Under the pieces are notes generated by a model. That model did no database searches, was not told the DNA's origin, and worked only from the letters and a program-made list of their open reading frames with translations. Positions 39,016-47,145 of a stretch of DNA of 47,145 bases are shown piece by piece (position 1 is the stretch's first letter; the number at the start of each line of letters is the position of its first letter). The position numbers and the translations under genes are program-made. The stretch is from NCBI RefSeq assembly GCF_007004065.1, contig NZ_VFSV01000027.1, forward strand, positions 1 to 47,145, given 5' to 3'. The DNA is from Palleronia caenipelagi (lineage in GTDB: Bacteria; Pseudomonadota; Alphaproteobacteria; Rhodobacterales; Rhodobacteraceae).

Positions 39016-39513
39016 ATGAGCGACAACAGGCACGAGTCCGACGTCGCCTTTATCAAGGCGCTTGCGGAAATGCTGAAAGACAACGATCTCAATGAGATCA
39101 GGGTCAAGCGTGACTATGCCGAGGACGACTCGCTCGATGTCCGTGTATCGAAAGGCGGGGTCATGATGGCCCCGGTGCAGGCCGCTCCTGTTGCCACTGC
39201 CCCCGCGGCCTTGCCAGTTGCTGCGGAAGCACCGCGTGCCGCCGCCCCCGAAGCTCCGGTTGCCGACCCGGCCAGCGATCCGGGCGCCGTGCCCTCCCCC
39301 ATGGTAGGCACCGCCTATCTGTCCCCCGAACCCGGCGCCGCAGCGTTTGTGAAGGTCGGCGACAGCGTCAGCGAGGGCGATACGCTGCTGATCGTCGAAG
39401 CCATGAAAACCATGAACCACATCGCCGCGCCGCGCTCTGGCACCGTGTCGAAGATCCTTGTCGAGGACGGCGCGCCGGTGGAATATGGCGCGCCCCTCAT
39501 GATCCTCACCTGA
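39016..39513 (+). CDS. accB: Biotin carboxyl carrier protein of acetyl-CoA carboxylase
   Basis: Carries biotin between the carboxylase and transferase parts of acetyl-CoA carboxylase, first step of fatty acid synthesis. In 165 residues it has an N-terminal helical region, a flexible Ala/Pro-rich linker (about 55-90) and a biotinyl domain ending with the biotinylation motif VEAMKTMN. accC follows after 8 nt. The linker is long and almost purely Ala, Pro, Glu and Val, as is typical. Confidence 0.97.
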   Translation: MSDNRHESDVAFIKALAEMLKDNDLNEIRVKRDYAEDDSLDVRVSKGGVMMAPVQAAPVATAPAALPVAAEAPRAAAPEAPVADPASDPGAVPSPMVGTAYLSPEPGAAAFVKVGDSVSEGDTLLIVEAMKTMNHIAAPRSGTVSKILVEDGAPVEYGAPLMILT

Positions 39514-39521
39514 GGCCCGCG

Positions 39522-40868
39522 ATGTTTGACAAAATTCTGATCGCCAATCGCGGCGAAATCGCGCTCCGGGTCATCCGCGCCGCCCGCGAGATGGGCATCC
39601 GCACGGTGGCGGTGCATTCGACCGCCGACGCGGACGCCATGCACGTGCGCATGGCTGACGAAAGCGTTTGCATCGGTCCGCCCTCCGCGGCCCAGAGCTA
39701 TCTGAACTTCCCGGCCATCATTGCCGCCTGTGAGGTCACGGGCGCACAAGCCATCCATCCGGGCTATGGCTTCCTCTCCGAGAACGCGAATTTCGTGCAG
39801 ATCGTCGAGGATCACCAGCTGACGTTCATCGGCCCGACGGCGGAGCACATCCGTATAATGGGCGACAAGATCACGGCGAAAGACACCATGAAGGCGCTCG
39901 GCGTGCCCTGTGTGCCGGGATCCGAGGGCGGCGTGCCGGATCTGGAAACAGCCCGCAAGGTCGGCGCCGAGATCGGCTTTCCGCTGATCGTCAAAGCCAC
40001 TGCCGGCGGTGGTGGGCGCGGCATGAAGCTCGCTAGGACCGCCGCAGATCTCGACAGCGCCTTTCAGACCGCCCGCGCCGAAGCCAAGGCCGCCTTTGGC
40101 AATGACGAGGTGTATCTGGAGAAATACCTCGGAAAGCCGCGCCATATCGAGGTCCAGGTCTTTGGCGATGGCAAAGGCAACGCGGTGCATCTGGGCGAAC
40201 GGGATTGTTCGCTCCAGCGACGTCACCAGAAGGTGTTCGAAGAGGCCCCCGGCCCCGCGATCACCCCTGAGCAGCGCGCGGAAATCGGTCGGGTCTGTGC
40301 CGATGCTGTGGCCCGGATCAACTATGCCGGCGCAGGCACCATCGAGTTCCTTTATGAGAATGGCGAGTTTTTCTTCATCGAGATGAACACCCGCCTGCAG
40401 GTGGAACATCCGGTAACCGAGGCGATCTTTGGCGTCGATCTAGTGCGGGAACAGATCCGTGTGGCCGCGGGCCTGCCCCTCTCGTTCAATCAGGACGATC
40501 TGAAGATCAACGGTCACGCCATCGAAGTACGAATCAACGCCGAGAAACTGCCGAATTTCAGCCCGTCACCGGGCAAGATCACCCAATATCACGCTCCGGG
40601 CGGGCTGGGAGTTCGGATGGATTCGGCGCTTTATGACGGCTACTCCATCCCGCCCTATTACGACAGTCTGATCGGCAAGCTGATTGTCCACGGCCCCGAC
40701 CGCCCCGCCGCTCTGGCGCGGCTAAAGCGGGCTTTGGGCGAGCTGATCGTTGATGGCGTGGACACCACAGTGCCCCTGTTCCATGCCCTGCTGGAGGAAG
40801 ACGCCGTCCTGACCGGCGACTACACGATCCACTGGCTGGAGCACTGGCTGGAGCAGAACCTGGCGTGA
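39522..40868 (+). CDS. accC: Biotin carboxylase subunit of acetyl-CoA carboxylase
   Basis: ATP-dependent carboxylation of the biotin on AccB. The 448-residue ATP-grasp enzyme has the N-terminal [20 protein letters not shown], glycine-rich [14 protein letters not shown], the catalytic region [18 protein letters not shown] and [16 protein letters not shown], and the standard C-terminal domain. Its stop overlaps the aat GTG start (GTGA, 40865-40868), so aat is translationally coupled to it. Confidence 0.98.
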   Translation: MFDKILIANRGEIALRVIRAAREMGIRTVAVHSTADADAMHVRMADESVCIGPPSAAQSYLNFPAIIAACEVTGAQAIHPGYGFLSENANFVQIVEDHQLTFIGPTAEHIRIMGDKITAKDTMKALGVPCVPGSEGGVPDLETARKVGAEIGFPLIVKATAGGGGRGMKLARTAADLDSAFQTARAEAKAAFGNDEVYLEKYLGKPRHIEVQVFGDGKGNAVHLGERDCSLQRRHQKVFEEAPGPAITPEQRAEIGRVCADAVARINYAGAGTIEFLYENGEFFFIEMNTRLQVEHPVTEAIFGVDLVREQIRVAAGLPLSFNQDDLKINGHAIEVRINAEKLPNFSPSPGKITQYHAPGGLGVRMDSALYDGYSIPPYYDSLIGKLIVHGPDRPAALARLKRALGELIVDGVDTTVPLFHALLEEDAVLTGDYTIHWLEHWLEQNLA

Positions 40869-41506
40869 GTTCCCGGGCGCTCACGCCCGAACTGGTGCTC
40901 GGCGCCTATGCGCAGGGCATCTTTCCCATGTCTGACAGTCGGGACGATCCGGAGATTTTCTGGGTCGACCCCCAATATCGCGGCGTCCTTCCCATGGACG
41001 GGCTTCGCATCTCTCGCTCCCTCCGGCGTCACATCCGCCAAGGGTCGCATCAGGTCAGTTTCAACCGGGCCTTTGAGGCCGTTGTTGCGGGTTGTGCAGA
41101 CCGTCCGGAGACATGGATCAGCGACCCTATCGCCGCTCTGTACAGTGATCTCCACCGTGCCGGCTATGCGCACTCTATCGAGGTTTGGGCTGACAGCCGC
41201 CTCGTGGGAGGGGTCTACGGCGTGGTCCTCGGCGGAGCATTCTTCGGCGAATCGATGTTCTCAAAGGAGACCAACGCGTCCAAGTTGGCATTGGTCTACC
41301 TCATGGATCGGCTAAGGCAGGGCGGGTTTGTCCTGTTCGACACCCAGTTCATCACACCACATTTGCAGAGCATGGGCGGCGTCGAAATCCCACGAAGTTC
41401 CTATCGCCACCAACTGAGTGAAGCCTTGAAGCGACAAGCGGTGTTCTCAACTGTGTCGCCAGACAGCCCGGATCAGGTTCTGCAGCGCATGACCCAAACA
41501 TCATAG
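40865..41506 (+). CDS. aat: Leucyl/phenylalanyl-tRNA--protein transferase
   Basis: Adds Leu or Phe to proteins with N-terminal Arg or Lys, marking them for ClpS-ClpAP degradation. The 213-residue protein has the family start [29 protein letters not shown], the catalytic-region [18 protein letters not shown] and [30 protein letters not shown]. The start is GTG 40865 within the accC stop. Its 3' end overlaps the convergent DUF2155 gene by 34 nt. clpS/clpA are not in the window, although clpP is. Confidence 0.95.
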   Translation: MSSRALTPELVLGAYAQGIFPMSDSRDDPEIFWVDPQYRGVLPMDGLRISRSLRRHIRQGSHQVSFNRAFEAVVAGCADRPETWISDPIAALYSDLHRAGYAHSIEVWADSRLVGGVYGVVLGGAFFGESMFSKETNASKLALVYLMDRLRQGGFVLFDTQFITPHLQSMGGVEIPRSSYRHQLSEALKRQAVFSTVSPDSPDQVLQRMTQTS

Positions 41507-41961
41507 CGTGGATGCTCCAGCGCGTTTAGCGCAGGCGATTCGGCGACCATCCAACCCTGAAAACGTAGCTCCGCGATATCGACTTCAGAGATTTTCAAAT
41601 AGGCAAAGGCGTTACCCGACGGGTTATTCACCGGGTAGCGGCAGTCTCCCACGGTGACGCTGAGACGCCCGACTTCAACGGTCGCGCCTACCGGGACTTC
41701 GTAATCGCCCACCTGCCCGGTCAGCTTATCCAGACCCCGCAGCACTGCAGCCCGACCAGACGCGACACGCGCGCGGGTCTCGGTGGTCACAACGCCTTCA
41801 TCCAGAAATTCGTCAAGGTTTTGATCGAGAACCAGGGCATCATCCGAACGCTCAACGCCGAACAGGTCTTCAGCACCCGGAATCACCTCAGTCTCCTGCG
41901 CATCCAGAGGAAGCGCCAAGAACGCCGCCACCCCCAGAGCACCGAGGCCCAAGCGCTTCAT
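41473..41961 (-). CDS. DUF2155 periplasmic protein
   Basis: The 162-residue protein has a signal peptide ([22 protein letters not shown]) and a C-terminal DUF2155 domain (about 75-160): [76 protein letters not shown]. Two Cys (in DCRYP and MRCRT) may form a disulfide. Function is unknown. ATG 41961 overlaps the NDUFA12-like stop (ATGA), a pairing common in Rhodobacterales. It should not be read as a complex I subunit merely from that pairing. Confidence 0.9.
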   Translation of the reverse strand: MKRLGLGALGVAAFLALPLDAQETEVIPGAEDLFGVERSDDALVLDQNLDEFLDEGVVTTETRARVASGRAAVLRGLDKLTGQVGDYEVPVGATVEVGRLSVTVGDCRYPVNNPSGNAFAYLKISEVDIAELRFQGWMVAESPALNALEHPRYDVWVMRCRT

Positions 41962-42338
41962 TCGGGGCTCCACGCCTCGTAATCCTTGCGCTCCACCGGA
42001 TCGGCACGGCGGATAGATCCTGCGGGCGCATAGGCCTGCGCGGTGCCGGTGAGGTTGGGCAAATGGGGCTTTTCCCAAGGCTTATGCTCCAGAGGACGCT
42101 TCGTCGGAGGTTCGTCCCAAGTGTGATGCAGCCAACCATGCCAGTCGGGGCTCACCCGGCTCGCTTCAGCCTCACCGGAGAAGATCACCCAGCGGCGGCC
42201 CTCTTCCGATGTGTAATAGGTGTTGCCGGCCTCGTCCTCACCGACCTTCGTACCCTTGCGCCGCGTGTAAAGCAGCGTGTTCAGCGTGGCGCCGTTCCAC
42301 CACGTCACTGCCTGAAGAATACGATGTCCAAGACCCAT
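41958..42338 (-). CDS. NADH:ubiquinone oxidoreductase NDUFA12-like subunit
   Basis: Accessory subunit of alphaproteobacterial complex I, homologous to mitochondrial B17.2/NDUFA12. In 126 residues it has [65 protein letters not shown] and [19 protein letters not shown], the family's whole conserved pattern. ATG 42338 was chosen because the homologous part starts there; the longer frame to 42557 runs into the ridA-like gene. It acts on the cytoplasmic side of the membrane arm junction. Confidence 0.95.
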   Translation of the reverse strand: MGLGHRILQAVTWWNGATLNTLLYTRRKGTKVGEDEAGNTYYTSEEGRRWVIFSGEAEASRVSPDWHGWLHHTWDEPPTKRPLEHKPWEKPHLPNLTGTAQAYAPAGSIRRADPVERKDYEAWSPE

Positions 42339-42424
42339 GATGCTCTCCGCTTCTGCACGCCCGATATGCCGCAAGCGGCGGCGGAGGTCCAGCACCAGAG
42401 GCGCCCTGACGCGAATTTCGCAGT

Positions 42425-42802
42425 TCAGCGCGGCAGGCGTGCGGTGACCTCGATCTCGATGAGCATCTCGGGTTCCTGCAACCCCGCGACGATCATTGTA
42501 GCGGCGGGGCGGATTTCGTCGAAAACCGCGGAGGTCACCGGCCAGCAGCGCGGCCAAAGGGCGGCGTCGGGGAGGATATAGCGGACGCGGACCACATCCT
42601 TTACCCCTGCCCCCGCCTCCGCAAGCGCCCGGGCGATGGTGTTCAGAGCGTTACGACACTGATCCTCAACGGCCTCCGGCATCTCCATCGTTGCGTAATC
42701 ATAGCCCGTAGTCCCGGACACAAAGACCCAACCATCAGACACAACAGCCCGGCTGTAGCCAATTTGCGCCTCGAAAGGCGATCCGGTGGAAATCCGCGTC
42801 AT
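42425..42802 (-). CDS. RidA/YjgF-family protein lacking the catalytic Arg
   Basis: The 125-residue protein has the Rid fold pattern: [34 protein letters not shown] and [10 protein letters not shown]. In RidA the Arg of PARS (R105 in E. coli numbering) binds the carboxylate of the imine substrate; here the corresponding stretch reads RPAATM, with Ala101 in that place. Subfamilies Rid4-7 also lack the Arg and generally have no 2-aminoacrylate deaminase activity, so it should not be called an enamine deaminase. It begins 11 nt past the clpX terminator and precedes the NDUFA12-like gene by 86 nt. Confidence 0.88.
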   Translation of the reverse strand: MTRISTGSPFEAQIGYSRAVVSDGWVFVSGTTGYDYATMEMPEAVEDQCRNALNTIARALAEAGAGVKDVVRVRYILPDAALWPRCWPVTSAVFDEIRPAATMIVAGLQEPEMLIEIEVTARLPR

Positions 42803-42812
42803 TCCGCCTCCA

Positions 42813-42838
42813 CGAAAAAGGGCCCCGAAGGGCCCCTG
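42813..42838 (-). terminator. Intrinsic terminator after clpX
   Basis: Reading leftward from clpX, AGGGGCCC, UUCG tetraloop, GGGCCCUU and then UUU form an 8-bp stem (one G-U) with a T tract. It lies 12 nt after the clpX stop and 11 nt before the ridA-like start. Confidence 0.9.
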
Positions 42839-42850
42839 ATTTCGCTCATG

Positions 42851-44110
42851 TCAACCAGCCGAGGCACTCTCGGGTTGATCGGCGTAAATGATCAAAGGTG
42901 CCGCGCTGGACGTCGCCGCCTCGTCGTTCACTACCACCTCGTTCACACCATCCTGACCGGGAAGTTCGAACATGGTATTGAGGAGAATATCCTCAAGGAT
43001 CGAGCGCAGGCCACGCGCGCCGGTCTTGCGCTCGATGGCGCGCTTGGCGATGGCGGTGAGAGCCTCTTCGGTAAAGGTCAGCTTGACATCCTCAAGCTCG
43101 AAGAGCCGCTGGTATTGCTTAACCAGCGCGTTTTTCGGCTGGGTCAGGATCGTCACCAAGGCATCTTCGTCGAGATCCTCAAGCGTGGCGATGACCGGCA
43201 GACGGCCAACAAATTCCGGGATCAGCCCGAATTTCAGCAGATCTTCGGGTTCGAGGTCATGCAGCGCTTCGCCGATGCCCTTGTCTTCGGCATCCTTTAC
43301 GTCGGCACCAAACCCGATAGCCGACCCCTTGCCCCGCTGGCCGATGATCTTTTCCAGCCCGGCGAAGGCACCGCCGCAGATGAACAGGATATTCGTCGTG
43401 TCCACTTGCAGGAATTCCTGCTGCGGATGCTTGCGGCCGCCCTGCGGCGGAACGGAGGCCACGGTACCCTCCATGATCTTCAGGAGCGCCTGCTGCACCC
43501 CTTCGCCCGACACATCACGGGTGATCGAGGGGTTGTCGGATTTGCGGGTGATCTTATCGACCTCGTCGATATAGACGATACCGCGCTGAGCCCGCTCGAC
43601 ATTGTACTCGGATGCCTGCAGGAGCTTGAGGATGATGTTCTCCACATCCTCGCCCACATAGCCTGCTTCGGTGAGCGTGGTCGCGTCCGCCATGGTGAAC
43701 GGCACATCAAGTATCCGGGCAAGCGTCTGTGCCAGAAGCGTTTTACCGCACCCGGTGGGGCCGATCAGCAGGATATTCGACTTGGCCAGTTCGATATCCG
43801 TCTTACCAGCCTGATTGAGGCGCTTGTAATGGTTGTGGACGGCGACGGACAGAACCCGCTTCGCCATCCGTTGACCGATGACGTAATCGTCAAGGACGTC
43901 GCAGATTTCGCGTGGCGTCGGAACCCCGCCTTCGGAGGATTTCAGCCCCGCCGATTTCGCCTCTTCGCGAATGATATCCATGCACAGCTCGACGCATTCA
44001 TCGCAGATGAACACGGTCGGACCGGCAATGAGCTTACGCACCTCATGCTGACTCTTGCCGCAGAAAGAGCAGTAGAGCGTGTTCTTGCTGTCCCCGGTAG
44101 TGTTGGCCAT
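42851..44110 (-). CDS. clpX: ATP-dependent Clp protease ATPase subunit ClpX
   Basis: AAA+ unfoldase that feeds substrates to ClpP; in alphaproteobacteria it also degrades the cell-cycle regulator CtrA. The 419-residue protein has an N-terminal zinc domain (Cys14, 17, 36, 39), Walker [14 protein letters not shown], pore loop GYVGE, Walker [10 protein letters not shown], and the ClpP-docking IGF loop ([10 protein letters not shown]). The C-terminal domain is complete. It lies 123 nt after clpP, with a perfect inverted repeat in the gap, and ends in a strong terminator. Confidence 0.98.
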   Translation of the reverse strand: MANTTGDSKNTLYCSFCGKSQHEVRKLIAGPTVFICDECVELCMDIIREEAKSAGLKSSEGGVPTPREICDVLDDYVIGQRMAKRVLSVAVHNHYKRLNQAGKTDIELAKSNILLIGPTGCGKTLLAQTLARILDVPFTMADATTLTEAGYVGEDVENIILKLLQASEYNVERAQRGIVYIDEVDKITRKSDNPSITRDVSGEGVQQALLKIMEGTVASVPPQGGRKHPQQEFLQVDTTNILFICGGAFAGLEKIIGQRGKGSAIGFGADVKDAEDKGIGEALHDLEPEDLLKFGLIPEFVGRLPVIATLEDLDEDALVTILTQPKNALVKQYQRLFELEDVKLTFTEEALTAIAKRAIERKTGARGLRSILEDILLNTMFELPGQDGVNEVVVNDEAATSSAAPLIIYADQPESASAG

Positions 44111-44157
44111 GGCAATTCCCTCGGGGCGACGATGCCCCTCATCTATCTGTGATATCC

Positions 44158-44188
44158 GCCGGTCCCGAAAGTCTAGGACGGGACCGGC
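44158..44188. repeat. Perfect 10-bp inverted repeat between clpP and clpX
   Basis: GCCGGTCCCG (44158-44167) and CGGGACCGGC (44179-44188) flank an 11-nt loop. No T tract follows on either strand. As RNA it would be a very stable hairpin in the clpP-clpX mRNA; partial termination or mRNA processing are possible roles. Confidence 0.7.
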
Positions 44189-44233
44189 AGGGCCGCAATC
44201 GCAAAAACCACGGCTTTCGCGCAGGACGGGCCG

Positions 44234-44863
44234 TTAGTCTGCGGCCTCGCGGTCTTTCCGGTCGGCCACGATCTCATCGATCAGGCCCCAGTTCTTTGCA
44301 TCTTCGGCGGACATGAAGTTGTCCCGCTCCAGCGCATTCTGCACTGTCTCAAGGTCCTGACCCGTGTGCTTCACGTAGATCTGATTCAGGCGATCCTTCA
44401 GCTTCTGGGTCTCCTGAGCGTGGATCATAATGTCCGTCGCCTGACCCTGATAGCCGCCGGACGGCTGGTGCACCATGACCCGGCTATTGGGCAGCGAGAA
44501 GCGCATGCCCGGCTCCCCGGCGGCCAGCAGCAGCGAGCCCATGGAGGCCGCCTGCCCGATGACCAAAGTCGAAACCTTCGGCCGCACGTACTGCATCGTG
44601 TCGTAAATCGACAGCCCGCTGGTCACCACGCCACCCGGCGAGTTGATGTACATGGAGATCTCTTTTTTCGGGTTCTCGGCCTCAAGATGCAGCAACTGCG
44701 CCACGATCAGGCTGGACATCCCGTCATGGACGGGGCCCGAGAGAAAAATAATACGCTCCTTCAGGAGGCGGGAGAAAATGTCATAGGCTCGCTCGCCACG
44801 GCTGGTCTGCTCGACAACCATGGGGACGAGGGTGTTCATGTAATGCTCGTAAGGGTCGTGCAT
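44234..44863 (-). CDS. clpP: ATP-dependent Clp protease proteolytic subunit
   Basis: Serine protease that forms the double-heptamer chamber used with ClpX/ClpA. In 209 residues the catalytic triad is complete: Ser107 (GQAASMGS), His132 (VMVHQPSGG) and Asp181 ([11 protein letters not shown]). The N-terminus ([20 protein letters not shown]) is standard. It precedes clpX on the same strand and is divergent from the photolyase-like gene at 44985 with a 121-bp gap that must hold both promoters. Confidence 0.98.
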   Translation of the reverse strand: MHDPYEHYMNTLVPMVVEQTSRGERAYDIFSRLLKERIIFLSGPVHDGMSSLIVAQLLHLEAENPKKEISMYINSPGGVVTSGLSIYDTMQYVRPKVSTLVIGQAASMGSLLLAAGEPGMRFSLPNSRVMVHQPSGGYQGQATDIMIHAQETQKLKDRLNQIYVKHTGQDLETVQNALERDNFMSAEDAKNWGLIDEIVADRKDREAAD

Positions 44864-44984
44864 TGACCGGGCCTTTCCTGTGCCTGAGGCGGGGTTCCAC
44901 AGTCCTAGACCGGGCAGATGGGGGCCGCAAGACCACCCCGACCAGAGACTTTAGACTTTGCGTGAACCGGCTATATGGGGAGTC

Positions 44985-46157
44985 ATGAAGATTTTGCCAA
45001 CCCGACAGGCCGGGCTCGACCGGCTCATGGAATTCGTGCCCCGGGCAGGCGTCGCTTACACTCAGCGGCGCAACGATGACCTGCCCGGCCATCCTCATGT
45101 CTCAAGCCTGTCTCCGTGGATCCGGCGCCGAATGGTGACCGAGCCCGAGGTGATCCGGGCCACCCGCCTTCCCCATGGCAAAGCTGCAAATAAATTCATC
45201 GACGAGGTTTTCTGGCGCCTGTATTTCAAGGGCTGGCTGGAACGCCGCCCCGGTATCTGGACCGCGTACCGCGCCGATCTGGCGCAGTTTACTAATCGAC
45301 TCGCGACCGAAGCGGGTCTGTGCCAGTCCTGGGAGGCCGCGTGTTCCGGACAAACAGGCATCGACTGTTTCGACCATTGGGCACGTGAGTTGGTCGAGAC
45401 GGGCTATCTGCACAACCACGCCCGGATGTGGTTCGCGTCCATCTGGATTTTCACACTGCGCCTGCCGTGGCAGCTCGGGGCAGACTTTTTCCTCCGCCAC
45501 CTTCTGGATGGCGACCCGGCCTCTAATACTCTCTCGTGGCGCTGGGTTGCGGGGCTGCACACGCAGGGCAAGCACTACCTCGCCCGCGCCGACAACATCG
45601 CGCGCCATTCGGGCGGACGATTTGACCCCCACGGACAGCTGAACGAGGACGCGGAGCCACTGAACGGTCCCCCTCACCCTGCGCTCCTCCCCGTCCCCAC
45701 CGGCGACGGCATACCGCAGGATGGACGGATCGGTTTGATGCTGCATCTCGACGATCTCTGCCCCTACGAATTGCCCGCCCACGCGGACAGCATCGCCACG
45801 CTCGACTTTTACGCTGAGCGTTCACCATGGGAAACTGCACCACAGGTCCGCGCCTTCGACGCGGGCGCTCTGGCTGATGCGAGAAACCGTTTCGGCACCG
45901 ACACCACCCTGACGGCCGCTGAGGACGTCAGGCGGTGGGCTGAAGACTTGGATCACATCATCACGCCCTACGCCCCTGTGGGTCCAGTCGCCGAAACACT
46001 TGATACTCTTTCAGCTCAGGTCCAGACCCCGATCCGCCGAATACTTCGCCCTCTTGATCAAGCCGCCTGGCATAGATCGACCAAAGGGTTCTTCGTTTTC
46101 AAAAGGCAGATCCCGGGCCTGTTGGTGATGATCGATGAGATGGCTCCGACAACCTGA
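44985..46157 (+). CDS. Photolyase/cryptochrome-like FAD-binding protein without antenna domain
   Basis: The 390-residue protein has the FAD-binding helical domain of class I photolyases: CFDHWARELVETGYLHNHARMWFASIWIF followed by FLRHLLDGDPASNTLSWRWVAG and a HTQGKHYLARADNIARHSGG segment that replaces the usual AQPYFRIFNP. The N-terminal Rossmann-like antenna domain (about 130 residues) is absent: the FAD domain region starts near residue 60. ATG 44985 is chosen; TTG 44958 is in frame. Whether it repairs DNA is open. The C-terminal 120 residues (after LGLMLHLDDLCPY-like region) resemble no domain I can name. Confidence 0.85.
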   Translation: MKILPTRQAGLDRLMEFVPRAGVAYTQRRNDDLPGHPHVSSLSPWIRRRMVTEPEVIRATRLPHGKAANKFIDEVFWRLYFKGWLERRPGIWTAYRADLAQFTNRLATEAGLCQSWEAACSGQTGIDCFDHWARELVETGYLHNHARMWFASIWIFTLRLPWQLGADFFLRHLLDGDPASNTLSWRWVAGLHTQGKHYLARADNIARHSGGRFDPHGQLNEDAEPLNGPPHPALLPVPTGDGIPQDGRIGLMLHLDDLCPYELPAHADSIATLDFYAERSPWETAPQVRAFDAGALADARNRFGTDTTLTAAEDVRRWAEDLDHIITPYAPVGPVAETLDTLSAQVQTPIRRILRPLDQAAWHRSTKGFFVFKRQIPGLLVMIDEMAPTT

Positions 46158-46557
46158 AATGCGTGGATGGAGTAAACCTTCCGCGCAGCAGTGATTTGAT
46201 GCATCGCAGAGGAAGAACTCCTATCAGAGACAACCGAGTCAAAATCACAGGCCCCGTTGACAGCAAAAGCGGTGGTGGCTGGGATCGACTGGAATGGTCG
46301 GTACCGGATTCTGTGACCTCGTGCCGCAGGCAGAAGACCCTGACGGTGCAAGCACCCCTATCGCCGCGAAGATTGCCCCCTAAACCTGATCATGAAAGTG
46401 ATGTTTTTTCCGCCTCCGTCCATTGGGCTCGAACCGATGGCGCCTCAATTGGCAATACCGAGCGACACTAACAATGCCGCAAGGTCGATCTCGCTATAGT
46501 CTCCGCCACATTGTGAGCGCTCGGTAAACCCGGCCTAACGCGTTCCGTGGGAGCCAG
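46158..46557. other. Unassigned intergenic stretch before the right-hand IS debris
   Basis: About 400 bp without a recognised gene on either strand. Short open frames exist but show no domain, ribosome site or codon bias that would support them. A TpsiC-arm-like sequence near 46425-46440 (minus strand) is not part of a cloverleaf. Confidence 0.5.
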
Positions 46558-46589
46558 CTAAGTGTCCACCATTGATAGTGGACACTTAG
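46558..46589. repeat. Perfect 12-bp inverted repeat at the IS66-type remnant
   Basis: CTAAGTGTCCAC (46558-46569) and GTGGACACTTAG (46578-46589) are separated by 8 nt. It sits directly before the IS66-type tnpA remnant and may be two abutting copies of an IS end or an operator in that IS. Confidence 0.75.
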
Positions 46590-46590
46590 G

Positions 46591-46846
46591 GGCATTCTAT
46601 AGCAAGCGAAAGAAACGGTTTTGGGCTGACGAAGAGAAGCGCGAGATTGCGCGCAGGCGACGACGCCGGGGATGTCGGTTGCGCAAGTGGCGCGGCGGTA
46701 TGCGGTCAATGCGAACCTAATTTTCAAATGATTGAAGGACCCGCGTTTTGCATCAGAGGCGGAAGGCACGTTTGAAGGTGCCGTGTTTCTGCCTGTCGAG
46801 ATTGAAGGGGATGCCGCTTACGACGGCATTTCCAACGATGCGCCAA
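46591..46846 (+). pseudogene. IS66-type TnpA (OrfA) remnant
   Basis: Two frames together give KKRFWADEEKREIA and, after a frameshift near 46663, TTPGMSVAQVARRYAVNANL, IFK-stop-LKDPRFASEAEGTFEGAVFLPVEIEGD. This is the HTH-containing small protein of IS66-type elements, with a frameshift and a TGG to TGA type nonsense codon (46727-46729 region). It is cut off at 46846 by the inverted end of the IS3-family element. Confidence 0.75.
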
Positions 46847-46939
46847 TGATCAGCCCCACTTGAGTGGTCCAATTTGATTGTGAGTGCATGACGGGCCTCC
46901 GGTCCATCGTGACGACGGTTTCCGGAGCCGGTGGGCGGT
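46847..46939 (-). mobile_element. Truncated, inverted second copy of the IS at 435-1651
   Basis: The reverse complement matches the last 93 bp of the left-hand element (about 1559-1651), including the right terminal repeat, with one mismatch seen (C to T near 46923). It encodes the same OrfB tail ([20 protein letters not shown]). Homology stops at about 46939, where IS110-type sequence begins; the rest of the element is missing. Confidence 0.9.
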
Positions 46940-46953
46940 AGTATCCGTCTTGG

Positions 46954-47145
46954 TCAAGCGGAGCGTTCATCCCATTTTCGGCCGTCACGCAACAGGGCGT
47001 TGGCGAGCAGGATGAGTTTGCGCATGACTGCCGTGATGGCGAGTTTTGGTGGTTTTCCCTTGTCCAGCAAGGCTTGGTACTTGCGCTTGAGATCGGCGTT
47101 GAACCTGACTGCGACCAATGCGGGCATGAAGATTGCAGATCGCAG
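46954..47145 (-). pseudogene. IS110-family transposase, C-terminal end (continues past the window)
   Basis: Reading leftward from the window edge: FMPALVAVRFNADLKRKY, LLDKGKPPKLAITAVMRKLI, LLANALLRDGRKWDERSA and stop TGA at 46954-46956. This is the Transposase_20 (IS110/IS116/IS902) C-terminus, which carries the helix-turn-helix-like RKL motif. All 63 residues are open. Whether the rest is intact lies outside the window, so pseudogene status is provisional; being abutted by a truncated IS suggests rearrangement. Confidence 0.8.

Noticed and set aside
46425-46445. GGTTCGAGCCC on the minus strand resembling a tRNA TpsiC arm
   Set aside because: Only a weak 5-bp stem with a mismatch can form, and no D or anticodon arm is found upstream.

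Overview
The window looks like a chromosomal stretch from an alphaproteobacterium of the order Rhodobacterales (Roseobacter-type Rhodobacteraceae). Support comes from the high G+C and codon use, a SAM/SAH riboswitch directly before metK (a class known mainly from Rhodobacterales), and several typical neighbourhoods: phoH-ybeY-corC-lnt, kdsD-kdsB-kdsA, hdaA-ppk-ppx, accB-accC-aat beside DUF2155/NDUFA12, and clpP-clpX. The species cannot be named from sequence alone. No tRNA, rRNA or CRISPR array was found.

Layout. 1-3000 is an insertion-sequence graveyard: a decayed IS3-family transposase is split by a second, complete IS3-family element (435-1651, 4-bp target duplication GGGA), followed by a heavily decayed IS5-family transposase. 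3144-8832 is a leftward block: phoH, ybeY, corC, lnt, then riboswitch-metK and queF. 8968-13552 runs rightward: an SDR-fold protein whose catalytic Lys is replaced, a GT-A-like glycosyltransferase, and the Kdo pathway kdsD-kdsB-kdsA. proS and a second DxD glycosyltransferase run leftward (13715-15910). 16047-22761 runs rightward: a secreted solute-binding-like protein, a PerM/AI-2E permease, the DnaA-related regulator hdaA, and the polyphosphate pair ppk/ppx.

22768-30894 runs leftward and is the most accessory-looking part: a BapA-type surface protein with an Asp17 tract and a duplicated 213-residue Ig-like block, then a TolC-like lipoprotein, a type I secretion ABC transporter and an HlyD-type adaptor. 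These four genes overlap by 1-4 nt, so substrate and dedicated secretion machine form one transcription unit. A small secreted protein follows.

31321-37688 holds a TerB-DnaJ protein and a VOC protein, divergent from a zinc alcohol dehydrogenase across a perfect 18-bp palindrome, then a zinc metallopeptidase, methylmalonyl-CoA mutase and a DUF4174 protein. 37685-46157 holds a DUF1989 protein, a small lipoprotein, accB-accC-aat, DUF2155, NDUFA12-like, a RidA-like protein without the key Arg, clpX, clpP and a photolyase-like FAD domain protein without an antenna domain. The right edge (46558-47145) is again IS debris: an IS66-type tnpA remnant, the end of a second, inverted copy of the IS at 435-1651, and the C-terminus of an IS110-family transposase.

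The core genes serve envelope building (Kdo, Lnt, acetyl-CoA carboxylase), translation and tRNA modification (proS, queF, ybeY, aat), SAM supply (metK), polyphosphate metabolism and proteolysis. The best candidate for something little described is the four-gene adhesin/secretion operon.
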